Assembly: GCF_001729245.1 (NCBI RefSeq)
Contig: NZ_CP015217.1
Span: forward strand, 3,566,001-3,630,000
DNA length: 64,000 bases
Reading direction: 5' to 3'
From: Leptospira tipperaryensis
GTDB taxonomy: Bacteria > Spirochaetota > Leptospiria > Leptospirales > Leptospiraceae
The notes under the pieces are model-generated. The model was not told where the DNA came from. It was given only the letters and a program-made list of their open reading frames with translations, and did no database searches. The first letter of the stretch is position 1; each line of letters starts with the position of its first letter. The translations under genes were made by a program, and so were the position numbers. This document shows positions 60,120-64,000 of the stretch, in pieces.

Positions 60120-60220
60120 GGACCGAGCTCTCAGCTCCTGTCAATAAATTGAATCCTTCTTTTAGAAGATTTTTTTTCGAAAAGCAATTTATTGACACCG
60201 CCTCGATCTCTGCCGCGGGG
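60120..60220 (-). repeat. Palindromic element, copy B
   Basis: The inner stem TGTCAATAAATTG (60139-60151) pairs perfectly with CAATTTATTGACA (60185-60197) across a 33-nt loop. The flanks GACCGAGCTCTCAGCTCC and CCGCCTCGATCTCTGCCGCGG align with copies A and C. It lies 38 bp after the stop of the minus-strand GNAT gene, with the CCGCGG end toward that gene, the same relation seen in A and C. Confidence 0.75.
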
Positions 60221-60258
60221 ACCATCGTCGAGATCGAAGCGAGAAACAGAAAGTTAAG

Positions 60259-60699
60259 TCATCTGCGTGACCATTGCCAAATCTTGCCGTCCTCGGGGTG
60301 AATAGACTCACCCGTCTTCTCAAAATTCAGGCGTTCGAGTATGCGTGTGGATGCATTGTTTTCCGGCAAAGTCTGCGCCATAACGATCACCTGAGGGAAT
60401 GCTAAACGAGCCTGAGCAACCAAGAACGCTGCAAAGAAAGTACCTAACCCCTTTCCCTCGTATTCCGGAAAAACGAAGTAGGCTATCTCCACTTGACCTT
60501 CCTGTGGGGGTGATTTGAAGGCACAAGTACCAAGTACATCGTTTCCTTGCACATACAGATACGCAATCCATGGCTCTAAGGGCAACTGCTCGCTTGCATT
60601 ATACATTTGTAGTACACTTGCGACAACGTCTTCAACGATGACATTTTTTTCGAGCTCAAGCAGTTCGCTTGAATCAGATTTTATAGGGATGAATTTCAT
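60259..60699 (-). CDS. GNAT-family N-acetyltransferase, possibly acquired
   Basis: The 146-residue protein has a standard GNAT core: the strand AYLYVQGNDVLGTCAF near residue 47, VEIAYFVFPEYEGKGLGTFFAAFLV (residues about 70-95, acetyl-CoA loop) and ENNASTRILERLNFEKTGES near the end. The substrate is unknown. Unlike its neighbours most of its arginines are coded CGN rather than AGA, and the gene with palindromic element B is framed by a 21-bp imperfect direct repeat, both hinting at insertion. Its ribosome site is AAGGAG. Confidence 0.8.
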   Translation of the reverse strand: MKFIPIKSDSSELLELEKNVIVEDVVASVLQMYNASEQLPLEPWIAYLYVQGNDVLGTCAFKSPPQEGQVEIAYFVFPEYEGKGLGTFFAAFLVAQARLAFPQVIVMAQTLPENNASTRILERLNFEKTGESIHPEDGKIWQWSRR

Positions 60700-61205
60700 T
60701 GATATACTCCTTAATTTTTCATTTTACTTTACTCCAATGGAATGAGGTGAACATAGGCAGCTCCTGAATTTTTTTCGATCCGAATCATTGTCAGAAAATG
60801 CGATGAAAAGCTCTTCTGACGTTTTTCGGCTTCGTACAAGTTTTTAGTTCTTTTAACTTCCGCATGTCAATCTACTTTTTAGTTCTCCATTTAGTTGATG
60901 CGAAGCGCCTGACGCGAGCAGATGCTAACAAGAAGTTGGCTTCTTCTATAGCGAATCCGAGATTATCCGATTACAATTCCGGAAATAAGTTTGTACAAAA
61001 CGAATTCCTAATTCGCCTCTTTTTCAAATATTCTAATTGTGGAATTATTAATAATAGATGTAAAAAAGGATCGAGTCGACTTTCCTTTCTAAGATTGACA
61101 GAATTTACGAAAAGAGGGAACCTGAATTCCAAAAAGTTGTCTTACTCAGTGATGGATCTTATCAAATAAGATCCAAGACATTGGACACTACTCGAGGATT
61201 CCTGA
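60700..61205. other. Intergenic region, right edge of the GNAT module
   Basis: 506 bp between the divergent GNAT and cytochrome genes. It contains the right copy of the 21-bp direct repeat (60756-60776) and a GC-richer stretch near 60898-60940. One open frame of 101 codons (60864-61169) has no ribosome site or recognisable fold and is not called. Confidence 0.5.
60756..60776. repeat. Right copy of a 21-bp direct repeat flanking the GNAT module
   Basis: GGCAGCTCCTGAATTTTTTTC, 19 of 21 positions identical to the copy at 60072-60092 and in the same orientation. Confidence 0.55.
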
Positions 61206-61595
61206 ATGAAAAAAACGATCACTCTTATTTCGCTTTCCGCTATCGCGTTAGTCGCGCTTGTTTCTTTTTCTTTGAGCGCGCAGCCGGAACGAAAAATCGA
61301 AACCACGGTTCACGATTTTATGGAAGACTATCCAAAACTCGCGGTCAAAGCCGCGAAAAAAGGGAAACCGGAATACATAGAAAAGATCTTAGCGGAAATT
61401 CCGAACTTCGCGCTGGATGAACAAAAAGTGAAATGGACCGAAATCTCTCAGGAAGCCCTGAAGACAAAAGACTATGAACAGTCTTGCAAAGCTTGTCATA
61501 AAGAATTCAAAAAAGAATATAAGAAGACCTACCGCAAAAGACCGATTCAGGTTTCACCGGAATTGATCAACTACCTAAAAGAACTCAAAAAGTAG
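61206..61595 (+). CDS. Small exported c-type cytochrome
   Basis: A signal peptide (about residues 1-25, ending LSAQ) is followed by a 104-residue mature domain with a single haem-binding CKACH (Cys94, Cys97, His98) close to the C terminus, in the position usual for cytochrome c' and related four-helix proteins. Mature residues are mostly helical and Lys-rich. Periplasmic electron transfer or gas/redox sensing is plausible. It is flanked by a minus-strand phosphatase gene and ends in a hairpin that includes its stop codon. Confidence 0.75.
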   Translation: MKKTITLISLSAIALVALVSFSLSAQPERKIETTVHDFMEDYPKLAVKAAKKGKPEYIEKILAEIPNFALDEQKVKWTEISQEALKTKDYEQSCKACHKEFKKEYKKTYRKRPIQVSPELINYLKELKK

Positions 61596-61607
61596 TTCCT
61601 ACTTTTT
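61587..61607 (+). terminator. Hairpin overlapping the cytochrome stop codon
   Basis: AAAAAGTAG (61587-61595) pairs with CTACTTTTT (61599-61607) around TTC. The stop TAG is inside the left arm and the right arm ends in five T, so it resembles a terminator. Its centre also reads GTAGTTCCTAC, a solo copy of the window's short palindrome. Confidence 0.65.
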
Positions 61608-61632
61608 CCGATTTGGAATTTTCTCGAACGGA

Positions 61633-63693
61633 TTAAGCTCCCGTTCGAGAGATTTCTTGATAGAGAGGAACCGCCGGTTCTTCTTCCTTTTCGACCCTGC
61701 CGTTCAAATCTAAAATCATCAGAGTGATATCGTCTTCGAACTGATCCCCGCGTCCCGACCAGGATTTTACCGTATCAAAAACGAGCTGATTTAAGGCTCT
61801 GCCCTGCATCGCGGAATTCGTTTTTAAGAAATCATAAAATTTTTGATAACCGAACATTTGTCCGTATTGATTTCGTGCTTCCGTAACACCGTCTGTAAAC
61901 ATGATGATACGATCTTCTTTTTTGATCGGAATGATCAATTGACCGTTCTTAAGATTTCCATCGATTCCCATGATCCAACCTGGAAGAAAGATCTCTCTAA
62001 ATTCTCCCTTACCATGATTGAGAATCGCAATCGGAGGATGTCCCGCGTTCGAATACGTTATGATACCTTTATGAAGGTCAATGATCAAATACGCAGCGGT
62101 GATAAAATGTTTTCCGTATTTTCCCATCAAGGCGCGGTTAATATTCTTCAAAACTTCGGCGGGTTCCGCGGCCTTTCTGACTTCGATAGAAAACGCAAGT
62201 TTTACCATGGATGCGATGATCGCAGCGGGAATTCCATGACCGGAGACGTCGCTGATAAACACGCCGAGCCTTCCGTCTCCGTAGTCGTGAAAATCATAGA
62301 AGTCTCCGCCGACGGAACTCGCACATTCCATCTTTACAGAAAGTTCGATTCCTTCCACCTTCGGAAGTTTATCGGGAAGAATCGATTCTTGAAGTTCTCT
62401 CGCGATCTTCAGTTCTTGTTCGATCTCCGAAAGTTTGATTTGATTCTCATACGCATCGATGCTTGTTTGTAGACTCTCGGCTTGAAGAGATTTAAAACGA
62501 TCCGCCAGTGCAAACGAAAGAAGAGTCATTTCCAAAAGAGAACCGATCAAAGATCCCCAGTTGGTAAACAGGTTACTCGGTAATACGGATAAATTTCTGA
62601 GGACGGTAATCAGAATGAATGCGACAAGCACCGACCAAGCAAGAAGAAAGAATCTAGCCGGTCTATATCCTTGACGATAACGATCGATTCCCGCGTAGAT
62701 CACAACTACGGAAGTAAAAATCGGGAACAAGGTCAAAGCCTGCATATTCCAAAAATAGAATATAGGAAAAAAGGAAAGAAGAATTCCTGCGATCCCCGGT
62801 ATCATAAATGAAATTAAAATATAATCCGTGACTTTCATCGTCCTTCCGGTATGAAGAAAGGACCTGGTAAACTGGATCGAAAAGACGATTGCGAGATAGG
62901 CGAACGGGACCAAAAGGTCGTTCCAGGTTTTTAGGGCGGATGTATAGAGATATTGATTGCCGACTCCGGTTACGGATAACTGCCAGAGGCCGAAAAACAA
63001 AAGATATAGAACGTAAAAAAGATAACCCGCTTCCTTAACGGTCGAAAGGACAAAACCGTTGTAGACGAGCATCACGAGCAGGGCGCCGAAAAATAATCCG
63101 AAAAGAATATTCTGCACTTGAACGTTCGTGATAAACTCGTTAGCGGTCCAAGCCTTTAAATTGAGAATCAAGGATCGTCGGGTAGAAACCTTGATCAGAT
63201 ATTCTTCCGTATTTCCGTATTGAGTGACCAGTCGATAGACCGGATGAAAGTATTCTATACTCTGAACGCGTTTGATCTCTTGATAACGAACCGGAAATTG
63301 GGAAAGTTTTTTATAGAGAATAAATTCTTCGGAAGCGGGATTGGCCAATTCTAAAAACCAAGGTTGAAAACCGTGGCCTATTTTTTCAAAATGAATCTTG
63401 GAACGGATCCAAAACGTAGATTGAGTATATCCTTTAGAAAGACTTTCCTTTTCGAAATTCTTCCATTCCGGATGAAAATTCGGATTGGAAAAATCTTCGA
63501 TTCGAATTTGTCCTTTAGGATCTTCTAATACTTGAAGAGTTTTTCCTAAAAATTCGCCTTTCATCTTTTCGGAAAGGGAGAATGCGGATTGTTGCTGCGA
63601 GACGCCGTTGTCCAATACGGAAGCAGAATCGGAGAAAACCGAAAAGGTTCCGATCAGAAGTAAAACGAGGAGCGGTAGAACTTTAAATTTCAA
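61633..63693 (-). CDS. 7TMR-DISM receptor with SpoIIE (RsbU-like) phosphatase domain
   Basis: From TTG 63693: a signal peptide (to about 21), an extracytoplasmic DISMED2-like sensor (about 50-185), seven membrane helices (about 195-400), a coiled coil (about 405-440) and a PP2C-type SpoIIE phosphatase (about 445-660). The domain has ARELQESILPDKLP, then SSVGGDFYDF, ISDVSGHGIPAA, FTDGVTEARN and DDITLM, so the metal ligands look complete. It should dephosphorylate an anti-sigma antagonist in response to an external ligand. The start overlaps the stop of the EVE-domain gene (TTGA), so it is translationally coupled. Confidence 0.9.
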   Translation of the reverse strand: MKFKVLPLLVLLLIGTFSVFSDSASVLDNGVSQQQSAFSLSEKMKGEFLGKTLQVLEDPKGQIRIEDFSNPNFHPEWKNFEKESLSKGYTQSTFWIRSKIHFEKIGHGFQPWFLELANPASEEFILYKKLSQFPVRYQEIKRVQSIEYFHPVYRLVTQYGNTEEYLIKVSTRRSLILNLKAWTANEFITNVQVQNILFGLFFGALLVMLVYNGFVLSTVKEAGYLFYVLYLLFFGLWQLSVTGVGNQYLYTSALKTWNDLLVPFAYLAIVFSIQFTRSFLHTGRTMKVTDYILISFMIPGIAGILLSFFPIFYFWNMQALTLFPIFTSVVVIYAGIDRYRQGYRPARFFLLAWSVLVAFILITVLRNLSVLPSNLFTNWGSLIGSLLEMTLLSFALADRFKSLQAESLQTSIDAYENQIKLSEIEQELKIARELQESILPDKLPKVEGIELSVKMECASSVGGDFYDFHDYGDGRLGVFISDVSGHGIPAAIIASMVKLAFSIEVRKAAEPAEVLKNINRALMGKYGKHFITAAYLIIDLHKGIITYSNAGHPPIAILNHGKGEFREIFLPGWIMGIDGNLKNGQLIIPIKKEDRIIMFTDGVTEARNQYGQMFGYQKFYDFLKTNSAMQGRALNQLVFDTVKSWSGRGDQFEDDITLMILDLNGRVEKEEEPAVPLYQEISRTGA

Positions 63694-64000
63694 AGTTTCA
63701 CACCCGCAAGTCCCAGAATGAACTGAAACTCCGCGGGAGAAACTGGCTGAATAGAAAGGCGAGAACCTTTCTGTAGAAGCACCATATTCTTAAGTTGTTT
63801 GTGCTTTTTCATTTCTTCCATCGTGACAGGTTCAGGGAATCTTTTTTTAAATTTTACATCTACCATGTACCACGTTGGATTCTCATTCTTACTTTTCGGA
63901 TCGAAGTATTTGTGAGAAGGATCAAAAGCGAAATGATCCGGATAACCTTGTTTTGCAACTTCGGCGATTCCAACGATGGAAAGGGGTTTAGCCTGGCTAT
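63690..64000 (-). CDS. EVE-domain protein, 3' end only
   Basis: The C-terminal 103 residues of a minus-strand gene are present; the start lies beyond the window. The reading frame gives LSIVGIAEVAKQGYPDHFAF, FDPKSKNENPTWYMVDV and LLQKGSRLSIQPVSPAEFQF, the core of the EVE (PUA-like) fold that binds modified bases in RNA or DNA. It ends with TGA and overlaps the phosphatase start by 4 nt. Confidence 0.85.
   Translation of the reverse strand, partial: SQAKPLSIVGIAEVAKQGYPDHFAFDPSHKYFDPKSKNENPTWYMVDVKFKKRFPEPVTMEEMKKHKQLKNMVLLQKGSRLSIQPVSPAEFQFILGLAGVKL

Noticed and set aside
60120..60220. Integron attC site
   Set aside because: The element is a long imperfect palindrome just after a stop codon, like attC, but I found neither RYYYAAC nor GTTRRRY at its ends, and no integrase is in the window.
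60864..61169. 101-codon open frame in the cytochrome leader region
   Set aside because: No ribosome site, no recognisable fold and no coding-like composition; it lies in a spacer with an insertion-like edge.
61843..62472. 209-codon plus-strand frame opposite the SpoIIE phosphatase gene
   Set aside because: Overlaps the conserved catalytic domain on the other strand and has no family resemblance.

Overview
The window reads as a chromosomal segment of a Leptospira-type spirochaete. The grounds are protein content and style, not a database match: many exported lipoproteins with loose spirochaetal lipoboxes, an unusually dense set of 7TMR-DISM receptors joined to class III cyclases or SpoIIE-type phosphatases, arginine coded largely by AGA, and short palindromes of the type GTAGGAACTCCTAC scattered between genes. 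I cannot name the species. I saw no rRNA, tRNA, CRISPR array, transposase or prophage gene.

Layout. 0.2-7 kb: a cytoplasmic protein that looks like MotA stator sequence joined to FliG C-terminal sequence, a DUF2071 protein, a metzincin-type lipoprotein protease with a small HEAT-like partner, crotonyl-CoA carboxylase/reductase, and a short phenylacetate-CoA-ligase-like protein. 7-15.5 kb: a membrane HAMP-SpoIIE-TPR phosphatase translationally coupled to a PilZ plus FeeM-like acyltransferase protein, an alpha/beta hydrolase, and a 788-residue protein joining a catalytically dead isochorismatase fold, an APH-like kinase fold and a CDKN3-like dual-specificity phosphatase. 15.5-30 kb: a signalling island with five class III nucleotide cyclases on the minus strand. 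Three look intact; two neighbouring 7TMR-DISM paralogues have lost catalytic residues. Interspersed are two lipoproteins, an AraC regulator divergent from an NmrA-like protein, and a PEBP protein.

30-43.5 kb: two beta-propeller-like exported proteins, 3-methyladenine DNA glycosylase I, DUF952 and DUF2804 proteins, an SbcD/SbcC-like pair whose SbcC carries a membrane hairpin, a lipoprotein, an RNA m5U methyltransferase and an ankyrin protein. 43.5-56 kb: AraC regulator, thioesterase, GNAT, CBS and J-domain genes on the minus strand, then CstA, Nudix, an exported OmpA-like protein, NRDE/TANGO2, PilZ, a methyltransferase and small lipoproteins. 56-64 kb: a DUF4178 - small membrane protein - membrane aminopropyltransferase cassette, a GNAT gene in what looks like an inserted module, a c-type cytochrome, a 7TMR-DISM SpoIIE phosphatase and the 3' end of an EVE-domain gene.

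Functional theme: signal reception at the membrane (7TMR-DISM, HAMP) feeding cyclic nucleotide and phosphoprotein outputs, with PilZ proteins as possible c-di-GMP readers. The most unusual items are the kinase/phosphatase triple fusion, the degenerate cyclase twins, a family of about 100-bp imperfect palindromes placed just after stop codons whose inner stems differ between copies but stay perfectly paired, and a MITE-like family of about 150-bp repeats clustered at 31.5-31.9 kb and 37 kb.
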